Shown here: in pieces, positions 1 to 8,400 of the stretch
Layout: each line of letters begins with the position of its first letter
Position numbering within the stretch: the first letter of the stretch is position 1
DNA from: Acetobacteraceae bacterium
GTDB lineage: Bacteria > Pseudomonadota > Alphaproteobacteria > Acetobacterales > Acetobacteraceae
Assembly (NCBI GenBank): GCA_947478535.1
Contig: CANJXD010000100.1
Location: 1-14,001 of the forward strand
Reading direction: 5' to 3'
Length of the DNA stretch: 14,001 bases
Position numbers and translations under genes: made by a program
Notes under the pieces: generated by a model
What the model was told of the DNA's origin: nothing
The model's input: only the letters and a program-made list of their open reading frames with translations
Database searches by the model: none

Positions 1-2124
1 CTGTTCCGTCGTCAGGCCGAAGATGAAGATGTTCTCGTCGCCCACCTGTTCCTTGATCTCGACATTCGCGCCATCGAGCGTGCCGATGGTGAGGGCGCCG
101 TTGAGGGCGAACTTCATGTTGCCGGTGCCGGACGCTTCCATCCCCGCGGTGCTGATCTGCTCGGACAGGTCGGCGGCGGGGACGATCACCTCGGCGAGGG
201 AGACATTGTAGTTCGGCAGGAACACCACCTTCAGCAGGTTGCGCACGGTGGGGTCGCTGTTGACCACCCGCGCCACGTCATGCGCCAGCTTGATGATGAG
301 CTTGGCGCGGTGGTAGCTGCTGGCCGCCTTGCCGGAGAAGATCTTGACGCGCGGCGACCAGTCCTTCGTCGGCTGGCTGCGGATATCGTCATACAGCGCC
401 ACGGCTTCCAGCACGTTCAGCAGCTGGCGCTTGTATTCGTGGATGCGCTTGATCTGCACGTCGAAGATCGCATCCGGGTCGATCTTGATCCCGACGCGGT
501 CCTTCACCACCGCGGCGAGGGCTTCCTTGTTCTTCCGCTTGGCGGCGGCGAAGCGCTGCTGGAAGGCGGCGTCGCCCGCCAGGCCGCGCAGCTTCGTCAA
601 CTCCGTCGCATCGTCCAGCACCTTCGGGCCGCAGGCTTCCACCAGCAGCGAGGTCAGGCCCGGATTGCACTGCTGCAGCCAGCGCCGGAAGGTGATGCCG
701 TTGGTCTTGTTGGTCAGGCGGTCCGGGAACAGCTTGTGGAAATCGGAAAACACCGTCTGCTTCAGCAATTCGGAATGCAGGGCGGAGACGCCATTCACCT
801 TGTGCGAGCCGACCACCGCGAGGTGGCCCATGCGAACCCGGCGGCCGTGTCCTTCCTCGATGAGCGAGACCGAGGACAGCAGCCGCCCATCATGCGGGAA
901 GCGGTTGCTCACGGCATCGAGATGGAAGGCGTTGACCAGGTAGATCAGCTGCATGTGGCGCGGCAGCAGGCGCTCCATCAGCGGCACCGGCCAGCTTTCC
1001 AGCGCCTCCGGCAGCAGGGTGTGGTTGGTGTAGCTGATGGTGCGCTGCGTGATGTCCCACGCCTCGTCCCACGGAATATCGTGCAGGTCGACCAGGATGC
1101 GCAGCAGCTCCGCCACCACGATGGCGGGGTGGGTATCGTTCAGCTGGATCGCCACGCGGTCGGGCAGGGAGCGCAGGTCGCCGTAGACGCGGAGATGCCG
1201 GCGAACCAGATCCTGCAACGCGGCGGAGGAGAAGAAGTATTCCTGCCGCAGCCGCAATTCCTGTCCGTTCGGTGATTCATCGGAGGGGTAGAGCAGCTTC
1301 GAGATGCTTTCGGCCCGCACCCGGTCCGTCAGCGCCCCGACATGGTCCCCGGAATTGAAGGCATCGAGCCGCAGCGGATCGACGGCGCGGGCCGACCACA
1401 GGCGCAGCGTGTTCACATGCGCGCCGCGCCAGCCGACGATCGGCGTGTCATAGGCCACGGCCTCGACCGTCTCGGCCGGCTTCCAGACATGCTTGATGCG
1501 GGACTCGCCGATGGTCACGGCCTCGACCACGCCGCCGAAGCCGATCTCGTGGGCGATCTCGGGGCGGGCGAATTCCCAGGGGTTGCCGGATTGCAGCCAA
1601 TCCTCGGGATATTCGCGCTGCCAGCCATCGCGGATGATCTGGCGGAACAGGCCATGGTCGTAGCGGATGCCGTAGCCGAAGGCGGGGATCGCCAGCGTCG
1701 CCATGCTTTCCATGAAGCAGGCCGCGAGCCGCCCGAGGCCGCCATTGCCGAGTGCTGCGTCAGGCTCGGCGATCCGCAGCTTTTCCAGATCGACGCCCAG
1801 CGGTTCGAGCGCCGCGCGCAGGTCATCCAGCAGGCCGAGGTTCGAGACATTGTCCCGCAGCAGGCGGCCGATGAGGAATTCGAGGCTTAGATAGTACACC
1901 TGCTTCGCGCCGGTCTGGTAGGTGGCGCGCGTCAGGTCGATCCAGCGATCGACGATGCGGTCCCTGACCGCCAGCGCGGTGGCGATGAACCAATCGCGGT
2001 CCCGTGCCCCCATGCGGCTTTTGCCGAGGTCGTAGGTCAGCTTCTGGAGGATGACGTCGCGCAGCGCATCGGCGCCGCCGGTGGCGCCACTTTTTGTGGC
2101 CACCGGGGTCGTCGGGGTATCCAT
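1..2124 (-). CDS. glgP: Glycogen phosphorylase, C-terminal end cut off by the window
   Basis: Glycogen/alpha-glucan phosphorylase (GT35 family) removes terminal alpha-1,4-glucosyl units from glycogen with inorganic phosphate, giving glucose-1-phosphate in the cytoplasm. The frame is open for all 708 codons from the ATG at 2124 to base 1. It shows the N-terminal family block YYLSLEFLIGRLL (about residues 80-95), a GNGGLGRLAACF block (about 127-140), QIKRIHEYKRQLLN (about 550) and the pyridoxal-phosphate site EASGTGNMKF at 663-672. Lys671 (complement 112-114) is the expected PLP-linked lysine. The family usually runs to about 800-840 residues, so roughly 100-130 residues are missing off the left edge. 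The start is supported by AAGGAG nine bases upstream. It lies 134 bases downstream of glk in the same direction, so it may be in the same operon or have its own promoter in that gap. Family identity is near certain; preference for glycogen over maltodextrin is inferred from the family. Confidence 0.97.
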   Translation of the reverse strand, partial: MDTPTTPVATKSGATGGADALRDVILQKLTYDLGKSRMGARDRDWFIATALAVRDRIVDRWIDLTRATYQTGAKQVYYLSLEFLIGRLLRDNVSNLGLLDDLRAALEPLGVDLEKLRIAEPDAALGNGGLGRLAACFMESMATLAIPAFGYGIRYDHGLFRQIIRDGWQREYPEDWLQSGNPWEFARPEIAHEIGFGGVVEAVTIGESRIKHVWKPAETVEAVAYDTPIVGWRGAHVNTLRLWSARAVDPLRLDAFNSGDHVGALTDRVRAESISKLLYPSDESPNGQELRLRQEYFFSSAALQDLVRRHLRVYGDLRSLPDRVAIQLNDTHPAIVVAELLRILVDLHDIPWDEAWDITQRTISYTNHTLLPEALESWPVPLMERLLPRHMQLIYLVNAFHLDAVSNRFPHDGRLLSSVSLIEEGHGRRVRMGHLAVVGSHKVNGVSALHSELLKQTVFSDFHKLFPDRLTNKTNGITFRRWLQQCNPGLTSLLVEACGPKVLDDATELTKLRGLAGDAAFQQRFAAAKRKNKEALAAVVKDRVGIKIDPDAIFDVQIKRIHEYKRQLLNVLEAVALYDDIRSQPTKDWSPRVKIFSGKAASSYHRAKLIIKLAHDVARVVNSDPTVRNLLKVVFLPNYNVSLAEVIVPAADLSEQISTAGMEASGTGNMKFALNGALTIGTLDGANVEIKEQVGDENIFIFGLTTEQ

Positions 2125-2133
2125 CAGTCTCGA

Positions 2134-2139
2134 CTCCTT
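2134..2139 (-). promoter_or_regulatory. Ribosome binding site of glgP
   Basis: Read on the minus strand this is AAGGAG, with nine bases before the ATG at 2124. It supports that ATG as the start and the short Thr/Ala/Gly-rich N-terminal extension ahead of the conserved phosphorylase fold. Confidence 0.8.
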
Positions 2140-2175
2140 CGTTCCCGGCGCGGTCGCCCTCGGGGGTCATAGCGC

Positions 2176-2188
2176 GCTGCTATGCAGC
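2176..2188. repeat. Small palindrome upstream of glgP
   Basis: GCTGC-TAT-GCAGC is a perfect 5-base inverted repeat with a 3-base centre, 51 bases upstream of the glgP ATG in the 134-base glk-glgP gap. The position would fit an operator or a small mRNA hairpin. A 5-base arm in GC-rich DNA is weak evidence, and no regulator is identified. Confidence 0.25.
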
Positions 2189-2258
2189 AATTTGCCTCAG
2201 GGACCGCGCGAATAGAAGCGTGGGATTCCGCCTCTGGCGGGATACTTGTCGCGCGGGG

Positions 2259-3206
2259 TTAAGCAACTGCTTCCAAAATGGCCAGGGCTGCGATGCCTGG
2301 GAAGGCAGGAGCGGGGTGGATGATGATCCGCAGCGGCACCGCCGCCAGCCAATCCCGCATCGGGGCCTTGTCCTCGAATCGGTGGCGGAAGCGCTGTGCA
2401 TCCATCCGGCCGAGCAGACGGGGCAGAATGCCGCCGCCCAGGAAGACCCCGCCGCGTGCCCCCCAGGCCAGCGCCATGTCCCCCGCGAAACCCGCCAGCA
2501 GGTCCAGGAAGTGGCCGATCGCGGCGGCGGCGATGGGGCAGTGGCCGGCGGCGGCGAGCACGGCCGCGGCGTCGCGCTCCGGCACGGCGTGCCCTTCGGC
2601 GAGAATCGCATGCAGCATGGCGAGGCCGCGGCCCGAAAGGGCTTCCTCCGCCCCCGCGCGGCCGCAGCGCCGGCGGAGCGCGGCCAGCAGGGCGTCCTGC
2701 GCGGCGTCGGTGGGGGCGAGCCCGGCATGGCCGGCTTCCGTCGCCACCACCACCGCACCACCCGGGGCGCCACTCGGCACCAGCGCCGCGCAGCCAAGCC
2801 CGGTGCCGGGGCCGAGCACCAGCATGGGTGCGCCGGGCGCCGCCTGCCCGCCACCGATGGCGTGCAGGTCCTCGGCCGCCAGGTGCGGCAGGGCGTGGGC
2901 CAGGGCTTCGAAATCATTCACCAGGCGCAGGCTTCGCAGCCCGAAGCGGGCGGCCAGCGCGGCCGCGCGCAATTCCCAGGCCGCATTGGTCAGCCGCACC
3001 GGCTCAGCCGTGACCGGACCGGCGATGGCGAGCACGGCGCGGTCGATGGCCCTGGCCGGCGAAAGTGCCGTGATCGCCGCCGCGATGGCCGCCTCGGCGG
3101 TGGTGAAATCAGCGACGGGCAGGATAAGCGGCGGCCCGACCCGCCCGCCTTCCAGCAGGGCGAAGCGGGCGTTGGTGCCGCCGATATCCGCCAGCAGCGC
3201 CCTCAA
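2259..3206 (-). CDS. glk: Glucokinase
   Basis: Cytoplasmic ATP-dependent glucokinase of the bacterial Glk family (ROK/hexokinase fold), 315 residues, converting glucose to glucose-6-phosphate. Visible motifs are the phosphate-binding DIGGTNARF (7-15), LVNDFEALA (95-103) with the probable catalytic base Asp98, LGPGTGLG (131-138), the sugar-binding EAGH (Glu157, His160), Glu187 before LSGRGL, and GGGI (257-260). Spacing and residues closely match E. coli Glk (Asp100, Glu157, His160, Glu187, recalled from knowledge). The start is TTG at 3206-3204, overlapping the TGA stop of the upstream cytochrome gene (TTGA), with only a weak Shine-Dalgarno. Translational coupling is therefore likely. glgP follows 134 bases downstream, making a glycogen/glucose-mobilising pair. 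The protein is full length with no missing motif. Confidence 0.95.
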   Translation of the reverse strand: MRALLADIGGTNARFALLEGGRVGPPLILPVADFTTAEAAIAAAITALSPARAIDRAVLAIAGPVTAEPVRLTNAAWELRAAALAARFGLRSLRLVNDFEALAHALPHLAAEDLHAIGGGQAAPGAPMLVLGPGTGLGCAALVPSGAPGGAVVVATEAGHAGLAPTDAAQDALLAALRRRCGRAGAEEALSGRGLAMLHAILAEGHAVPERDAAAVLAAAGHCPIAAAAIGHFLDLLAGFAGDMALAWGARGGVFLGGGILPRLLGRMDAQRFRHRFEDKAPMRDWLAAVPLRIIIHPAPAFPGIAALAILEAVA

Positions 3207-3520
3207 CGCGGCTTCTGCGCCAGGATATAGGCGGCCAGTTCCTGCGCCTGGCGGGCGGTCAGCCCATGGTCCGGCATATTCGCGTGTGGGATGCGGATAT
3301 AGGTCGAAAGCCCCCCCGCCGTGACGCCGGCGCGCCCGGCAATGGCGGGGAAGCTGGGGGCGGCATCATTGCGCGACCCCGGGGCGGTGGCCGAGGTCAC
3401 GTGGCAGGCGCTGCACCATTGGCGGGCCAGCCATTCGCCACGCTCCACCAGTTCCCGATCGGTCTGGGCAGAGGCGGGGCCGGCGGCGAGAAGCAGAAGC
3501 AGCGCGGGGACGAATCGCAT
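3203..3520 (-). CDS. Small secreted mono-haem c-type cytochrome
   Basis: Predicted 105-residue periplasmic electron carrier. Residues 1-18 are a Sec signal peptide: Arg2, a Leu/Ala-rich core, then an Ala-Ser-Ala cleavage site before Gln19. The mature part has one haem-binding CSACH motif (Cys36, Cys39, His40) and a distal Met82 in NMPDHGLT as the likely sixth ligand, as in class I cytochromes c. The frame stays open upstream to an ATG at 3601, but the start at 3520 is chosen because GGAAGGA sits nine bases before it and the signal peptide begins exactly there. The gene follows an SDR gene by 117 bases and overlaps glk by four bases (TTGA). A periplasmic redox protein coupled to a cytoplasmic sugar kinase is unexpected, so its electron donor and acceptor cannot be inferred from the neighbours. 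Confidence 0.9.
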   Translation of the reverse strand: MRFVPALLLLLAAGPASAQTDRELVERGEWLARQWCSACHVTSATAPGSRNDAAPSFPAIAGRAGVTAGGLSTYIRIPHANMPDHGLTARQAQELAAYILAQKPR

Positions 3521-3529
3521 GATGAGCAT

Positions 3530-3536
3530 TCCTTCC
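3530..3536 (-). promoter_or_regulatory. Ribosome binding site deciding the cytochrome start
   Basis: On the minus strand this reads GGAAGGA. It directly abuts an in-frame ATG at 3529, too close to use, but lies nine bases from the ATG at 3520. It therefore favours 3520 and the 105-residue product. Confidence 0.7.
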
Positions 3537-3637
3537 GGTGTCCTGGTCGCCGCCCACCCTAGGCCGGGCGGCGGCGGGACGCCTTGCGGTTCATCAAGCA
3601 CCCCTTGCCCATCATCCCCCTGCCCGGCATCGCCGCA

Positions 3638-4390
3638 TCAATAGGTCGCGCGGCCGCCCGAGACATCGAACACCGCCCCCGTCGAGAAGCTGCAATCCGG
3701 GGTGGCAAGCCAGCAGATGAGGCCGGCGATCTCCTCCACCTCGACGAAGCGGCCCATCGGGATCTTCGAGAGCATGAAGGCGATGTGGGCGTCCGTCATC
3801 TGGTTGAAGATGTCGGTCTTGGCGGCGGCCGGGCTGACGCAGTTCACCAGGATGTTCTTCTGCGCCAGTTCCTTGGCCAGCGACTTGGTGTAGCCGATCA
3901 GCCCCGCCTTGCTGGCCGAGTAATGCGCGGCGTTCGGGTTGCCTTCCTTGCCGGCGACGGAGGCGACATTGACGATCCGCCCCCAGCCATTCGCGAGCAG
4001 ATGCGGCACCACGGCGCTGGCGACGATGAAGGGCGCGTTCAGGTTCACGTCGATGACGCGGCGCCACTGCTCCGTGGGAATTTCCCAGGACGGCATGTTG
4101 CCGCCGGTGATGCCGGCATTGTTCACCAGGATATCGATCTTGCCGTGCGCCTTGGCGGTGCGGGCGGCGGCTTCGGCCACGGCCTCGGCATCCGTCAGGT
4201 CGAGCACCTCGGCCGTCACATTGCCATCCGCGGCCAGCGCGGCGCGGCTTTCCTCGGCCTTGCCGGGGTCCACGTCCCAGATCGAGACGCTGGCGCCGGA
4301 GGCGACCATGCGCCGCGCCACGGCGAGCCCGATGCCACGCGCACCCCCGGTGACGATGGCGGTACGGCCATGCAGGTCAAGCTTGTTCAT
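3638..4390 (-). CDS. SDR-family NAD(P)-dependent oxidoreductase (NAD-type pocket)
   Basis: Classical short-chain dehydrogenase/reductase of 250 residues, cytoplasmic, with a complete active site. It has the nucleotide-binding TGGARGIG (14-21), NNAG (90-93), Asn116, Ser144 and the YSASK box with Tyr157 and Lys161. Asp39 at the end of the second beta strand (SIWDVD) favours NAD(H) over NADP(H). It ends in SGGRATY, a tail common in FabG-like SDRs. Substrate specificity cannot be read from sequence; FabG-like 3-oxoacyl or hydroxyacid/sugar-acid dehydrogenase roles are possible. The start at 4390 has a strong AGGAGG seven bases upstream. It lies 54 bases downstream of a second SDR gene in the same direction, probably co-transcribed, and is followed after 117 bases by the cytochrome gene. 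Confidence 0.93.
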   Translation of the reverse strand: MNKLDLHGRTAIVTGGARGIGLAVARRMVASGASVSIWDVDPGKAEESRAALAADGNVTAEVLDLTDAEAVAEAAARTAKAHGKIDILVNNAGITGGNMPSWEIPTEQWRRVIDVNLNAPFIVASAVVPHLLANGWGRIVNVASVAGKEGNPNAAHYSASKAGLIGYTKSLAKELAQKNILVNCVSPAAAKTDIFNQMTDAHIAFMLSKIPMGRFVEVEEIAGLICWLATPDCSFSTGAVFDVSGGRATY

Positions 4391-4397
4391 TGGTGTT

Positions 4398-4403
4398 CCT
4401 CCT
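4398..4403 (-). promoter_or_regulatory. Strong ribosome binding site of the NAD-type SDR gene
   Basis: A perfect AGGAGG on the minus strand, seven bases before the ATG at 4390. It is the best Shine-Dalgarno in the window and suggests the downstream SDR is translated independently and well. Confidence 0.8.
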
Positions 4404-4434
4404 CCCTGTTCCGGGCCTGTTCCAGGCCTGTCCC
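4402..4434 (-). repeat. Three 11-base tandem units with an embedded hairpin between the SDR genes
   Basis: The gap between the two SDR genes holds three imperfect 11-base units (4402-4412, 4413-4423, 4424-4434) sharing the core CCTGTTCC or CCTGTCCC on the plus strand. Bases 4414-4419 (GGCCTG) and 4423-4428 (CAGGCC) also form a perfect 6-base inverted repeat around a 3-base loop. This could be an intercistronic mRNA stem-loop or slippage-derived sequence. No T run follows, so it is not a standard terminator. Confidence 0.5.
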
Positions 4435-4444
4435 GCGCGCCCGT

Positions 4445-5188
4445 TCAGCCGCGGCCGACGAAGGGCATCTGGGTGGCCATGATGGTCATGGTCAGCACAT
4501 TCGTCGCCAGCGGCCAGGCCGCCATCTGGGCGACGGCCACGCCGACATGGCCCACATCCATGCGCGGCTCTTCCTTGATCGTCCAGTCCGCCTGCGGCAC
4601 GCCGCGGGCCATGCGCTCGGTCATCGGCGTCGCGGCATTGCCGATGTCGATCTGGCCGACGGCGATGTCGAAGCGCCGGCCATCGAGGTTCATGGACTTG
4701 GTCAGGCCGGTGACGGCGTGCTTCGTCGCGGTATAGGGCGCGCTGCCCGGCCGCGGCGTATGGGCGCTGATCGAGCCGTTGTTGATGATGCGCCCGCCCT
4801 GCGGGGACTGCTTCGCCATCATCCGGAAGGCGGCATGGGCGCAGAGGAAGACGCCGTTCAGATTGACGTTGACGACCTTCAGCCACTGTTCCGTGGTCAG
4901 TTCCTCGAACGGCGTGCCGGGGACGTTGTTGCCGGCATTGTTGAACAGCAGGTCCAGCCGGCCGAATTCCGTCGCCAGCGTCGCGAAGGCGGCGTCGATC
5001 TGGGCGGGGTCCGTCACGTCGGCCGGCACCACGAGGGTACGGCCCTGGCAGAGCCCGGCGGTTTCCTCCAGCGCGTCCTTGCGGCGGCCGAGCAGGGCCA
5101 CGGTCCAGCCATCCGCGGCCAGCGCGATGGAGGTGGCGCGGCCAACGCCGGAGCCGGCGCCGGTGACCAGCGCGAATTTCTCGGTCAT
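4445..5188 (-). CDS. SDR-family oxidoreductase (NADP-type pocket)
   Basis: Short-chain dehydrogenase/reductase of 247 residues, cytoplasmic. Motifs are TGAGSGVG (9-16), NNAG (83-86), Asn109, Ser139 and YTATK with Tyr152 and Lys156, so the catalytic tetrad is intact. Gly34-Arg35-Arg36 after the second beta strand is typical of NADP(H)-preferring members, in contrast to the downstream SDR, which has Asp at that point. The C-terminal part ([13 protein letters not shown], then a Met-rich end) resembles SDRs annotated only as general oxidoreductases, so the substrate is unknown. The frame is open upstream to 5407, but the ATG at 5188 is preferred because AGGGGGAA lies six bases before it and the Rossmann fold begins there. 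It is the first gene of the minus-strand group, and its promoter should lie in the 5189-5433 gap. Confidence 0.92.
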   Translation of the reverse strand: MTEKFALVTGAGSGVGRATSIALAADGWTVALLGRRKDALEETAGLCQGRTLVVPADVTDPAQIDAAFATLATEFGRLDLLFNNAGNNVPGTPFEELTTEQWLKVVNVNLNGVFLCAHAAFRMMAKQSPQGGRIINNGSISAHTPRPGSAPYTATKHAVTGLTKSMNLDGRRFDIAVGQIDIGNAATPMTERMARGVPQADWTIKEEPRMDVGHVGVAVAQMAAWPLATNVLTMTIMATQMPFVGRG

Positions 5189-5433
5189 GGTGGTTTCCCC
5201 CTGCCTGCGGTCGAGTGTTTGGGAACGGTGTAGCCTCCCCACCGGGGCTGTCCACCGGGACCATCCCTGGGGCGCGCGGGGTGGTGCCGGTTTTGCCTGC
5301 TTCTTGGGCGCATGGCGCGCATCGGGGCAACGCAGGGCACCCATGCCGCCGCGAGCCCCGCGTAAGCCTTGCGGGCCGGGCCGTTCCGGTGAGATAGCGA
5401 GGATCAAACCCCTCCCCGGCGGAATTCCCTACC
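5189..5433. promoter_or_regulatory. Divergent intergenic region, probable two-way promoter
   Basis: This 245-base non-coding gap separates the minus-strand SDR group from the plus-strand transglutaminase group, so it should hold promoters for both. A weak leftward candidate is TGGACA (complement 5249-5254), 16 bases, then TACACC (complement 5227-5232). A weak rightward candidate is TTGCGG (5369-5374), 18 bases, then GATAGC (5393-5398). The motif CCACCGGG occurs twice (near 5239 and 5252) and could be part of an operator or chance. The existence of a divergent promoter region is a sound inference; the exact boxes are tentative. Confidence 0.5.
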
Positions 5434-8400
5434 ATGAGCATTCATGCGGCTCTGACGCATCGCACGAGCTACCACTATGACCGGCTGGTCGGCATGTCGC
5501 CGCAGTTGATCCGGCTGCGGCCGGCGCCGCATAGCCGTACGCCGATCCTGTCCTACTCGCTCGACATCTCGCCGAAGCCGCATTTCCTCAACTGGGTGCA
5601 GGACCCGCAGGGCAATTTCATCGCCCGCGTCGTGTTCCCGGAACGGGTGCGGGATTTCGTCGTCACGGTCGATCTGCTGGCCGATCTCGCGACGATCAAC
5701 CCCTTCGACTTCTTCGTGGAGCCGGAGGCGGAGGTCTTCCCCTTCGAGTACGACCCGGTGCTGGCGCAGGAACTGGCACCCTTCCGCAAGCTGGAGGAAC
5801 CCGGGCCGCTGCTCGCGGCCTATCTGAAGGATATCCCTCGCAAGGCGCCGAACACGGTCAACTACCTGGTCGATCTCAACCAGAAGCTGTCCGAGGATAT
5901 CGGCTACATCGTGCGGATGGAGCCTGGCGTCTGGACGCCGGAGCAGGTGCTGGAAAACCGCAAGGGGTCCTGCCGGGACAGCGGCTGGCTGCTGGTGCAG
6001 ATGCTGCGCCACCTCGGCTTCGCCGCGCGCTTCGTCTCCGGCTACCTGATCCAGCTCGTGCCGGATGTGAAATCCGTCACCGGCCCGGTCGGCACCGCCG
6101 TCGATTTCACCGACCTGCACGCCTGGTGCGAGGTCTATGTCCCCGGTGCCGGCTGGATCGGGCTCGACCCGACCTCCGGCCTGCTGGCGGGCGAAGGCCA
6201 TATCCCGCTTGCCGCGACGCCGGAGCCGGGTTCGGCCGCGCCGATCACCGGTGGCGTCGATGAATGCGAGACCGAGTTCGGCTTCCACATGGAGGTCCGC
6301 CGGGTCGAGGAAACGCCGCGCGTCACCAAGCCCTATACCGAGGAAGCCTGGGCGAAGATCACTGCCCTTGGCGCCCGGGTGGATAAGGCGCTGGAAGCGG
6401 GCGATGTGCGCCTGACCGTGGGCGGGGAGCCGACTTTCGTCGCCGATACCGACCGCGACGCGCCGGAATGGAACACCGATGCCCTGGGGCCGACCAAGCG
6501 CGCCTATGCCGGGCGGCTGCTGCGGCGCCTCGCGCCGCTCTGGGCGCAGGGCGCGGCGCTGACCTATTCGCAGGGCAAGTGGTACCCCGGCGAGCAACTG
6601 CCGCGCTGGGGCCTCTATTGCCATTGGCGGGCGGATGGGGAGCCGGTCTGGACCGACCCGACGCTTCTCGCCGGCGATGACGACAAGGACGATGCGACGG
6701 CGCGGGATGCGGCGGAGTTCGCCACCATCCTCGCGGCCCGGCTTGGCATCGACCCGTCGCTGCGGATGCCGGCGCGGGAGGATATCCATTACTACCTGTG
6801 GCGGGAGAAGAAGCTGCCCGCCAATGTCGTGGCGGAGGATGCGAAACTGCGGGACCCGATGGAGCGCGCGCGTTTCGCGAAGCTCTACGGCCATGGCCTC
6901 GCCGCCGAGGTGGGCAGCGTGCTGCCGCTGCGCCGGACCGGGGAAGGCGAGGCGCGGGCCTGGGAATCCAGCAGCTGGGCGCTGCGGGAGGGTGAGTTGT
7001 TCCTGATCCCGGGTGACAGCCCGATCGGCTTCCGCCTGCCGCTGGACAGCCTGCCCTGGGCTACCGAGGAGGCGATCGAGCCGGAGCCGGAGCCCGATCC
7101 CTTCGCCCCGCATGCGCCCCTGCCCCTGCGGCAGGACCTGCCGCAAGGCCGCGCCCGTATCATCGCGCAGAAGCCGCCGAAGCCGGGGCGCGAGGAGCCG
7201 GGCATTGTCCGCACCGCGCTGTGCGTGGAGGCCCGGGACGGGCTGATCCATGTCTTCCTGCCGCCGCTGACCCAGGCCGAGGACTGGCTGACCTTGGTCG
7301 CCGCCATCGAGGCGACGGCCAAGGATGCCGGGCGGAAGGTGTTTCTCGAAGGCTATCTCGCGCCCTCCGATCCACGGCTGCTGCATTTCTCCGTCACGCC
7401 CGACCCCGGTGTGATCGAGGTGAACATCCATCCCGCGACGGATTGGCAGGACCTTTCGACCCGCACGGAGCAGCTTTACGAGGAAGCGCGCCAGGTCGGG
7501 CTGGACTCCCAAAAATTCATGCTGGATGGGCGCCATGTCGGCACCGGCGGCGGCAACCACATGGTCATGGGCGCGGCGGAAGTGGCGGACAGCCCCTTCC
7601 TGCGGCGGCCGGACCTGCTGAAGTCCCTGGTCGGCTTCTGGCACAACCATCCCAGCCTTTCCTATCTGTTCAGCGGCATGTTCATCGGCCCGACCAGCCA
7701 GCATCCCCGGGTGGATGAGGCGCGTGGCGATGCGATGCATGAGCTGGAAACGGCGCTGGCCCAGGTGCCGCCACCGCCGACCGGCGAGGGCGACGTGCCG
7801 ACGCCGCCCTGGATGGTGGACCGCATCTTCCGCAACCTGCTGGTCGATATGACCGGCAATACCCACCGGACCGAATTCTGCATCGACAAGATGTATGACC
7901 CCTCCGGGCCTTCCGGCCGGCGCGGCCTGGTCGAGTTCCGGGGCTTCGAGATGCCGCCGCATTGGCGGATGTCGCTGGCGCAGCAGGCGCTGCTGCGGAG
8001 CCTGGTCGCCGGCTTCTGGCGCCAGCCCTATGACCGGCGGCTGATCAAGTGGGGCACCCGGCTGCATGACGACTTCATGCTGCACCACTACGTCCAGCAG
8101 GATTTCACCGATGTGCTGGAGGAGGTGGCCGCGCTTGGATTCGCGCTCGACCCCGCCTGGTTCGCGCCGCATCTCGAATTCCGTTTCCCCAAGGTCGGCG
8201 CCATCGCGCTGCGCGGGATGGAACTGGAACTGAGGAATGCGCTGGAGCCCTGGCATGTGCTGGGGGAGGAAGCCTCCGCCGGCGGCACCACCCGCTATGT
8301 GGACAGCAGCGTCGAGAGGCTTCAAACCCGCGTGACCGGCTGGGTCGAGGAACGCTTCGTCCTCGCCTGCAACGGGGCGGCGGTGCCGCTGCAGCCAACG

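Noticed and set aside
280..1275. A 331-codon plus-strand frame inside glgP
   Set aside because: It is antisense to the conserved phosphorylase frame and its translation has no recognisable fold.
2228..2240. CCGCC-TCT-GGCGG as a rho-independent terminator of glk
   Set aside because: The stem is only five pairs and no T run follows on the minus strand, so it does not meet the usual terminator form.
3521..3601. Longer cytochrome start at 3601 adding 27 residues
   Set aside because: The extension is Pro/Gly-rich and would bury the signal peptide; GGAAGGA nine bases before the ATG at 3520 gives a better start.
3584..5233. A 549-codon plus-strand frame spanning both SDR genes
   Set aside because: It runs antisense through two complete SDR genes with intact catalytic motifs; His/Gly/Arg-rich shadow of codon bias.
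5189..5407. Upstream start at 5407 for the NADP-type SDR
   Set aside because: The extra 73 residues are Pro/Arg-rich non-conserved sequence; the Rossmann fold begins at the ATG at 5188, which has a good ribosome binding site.
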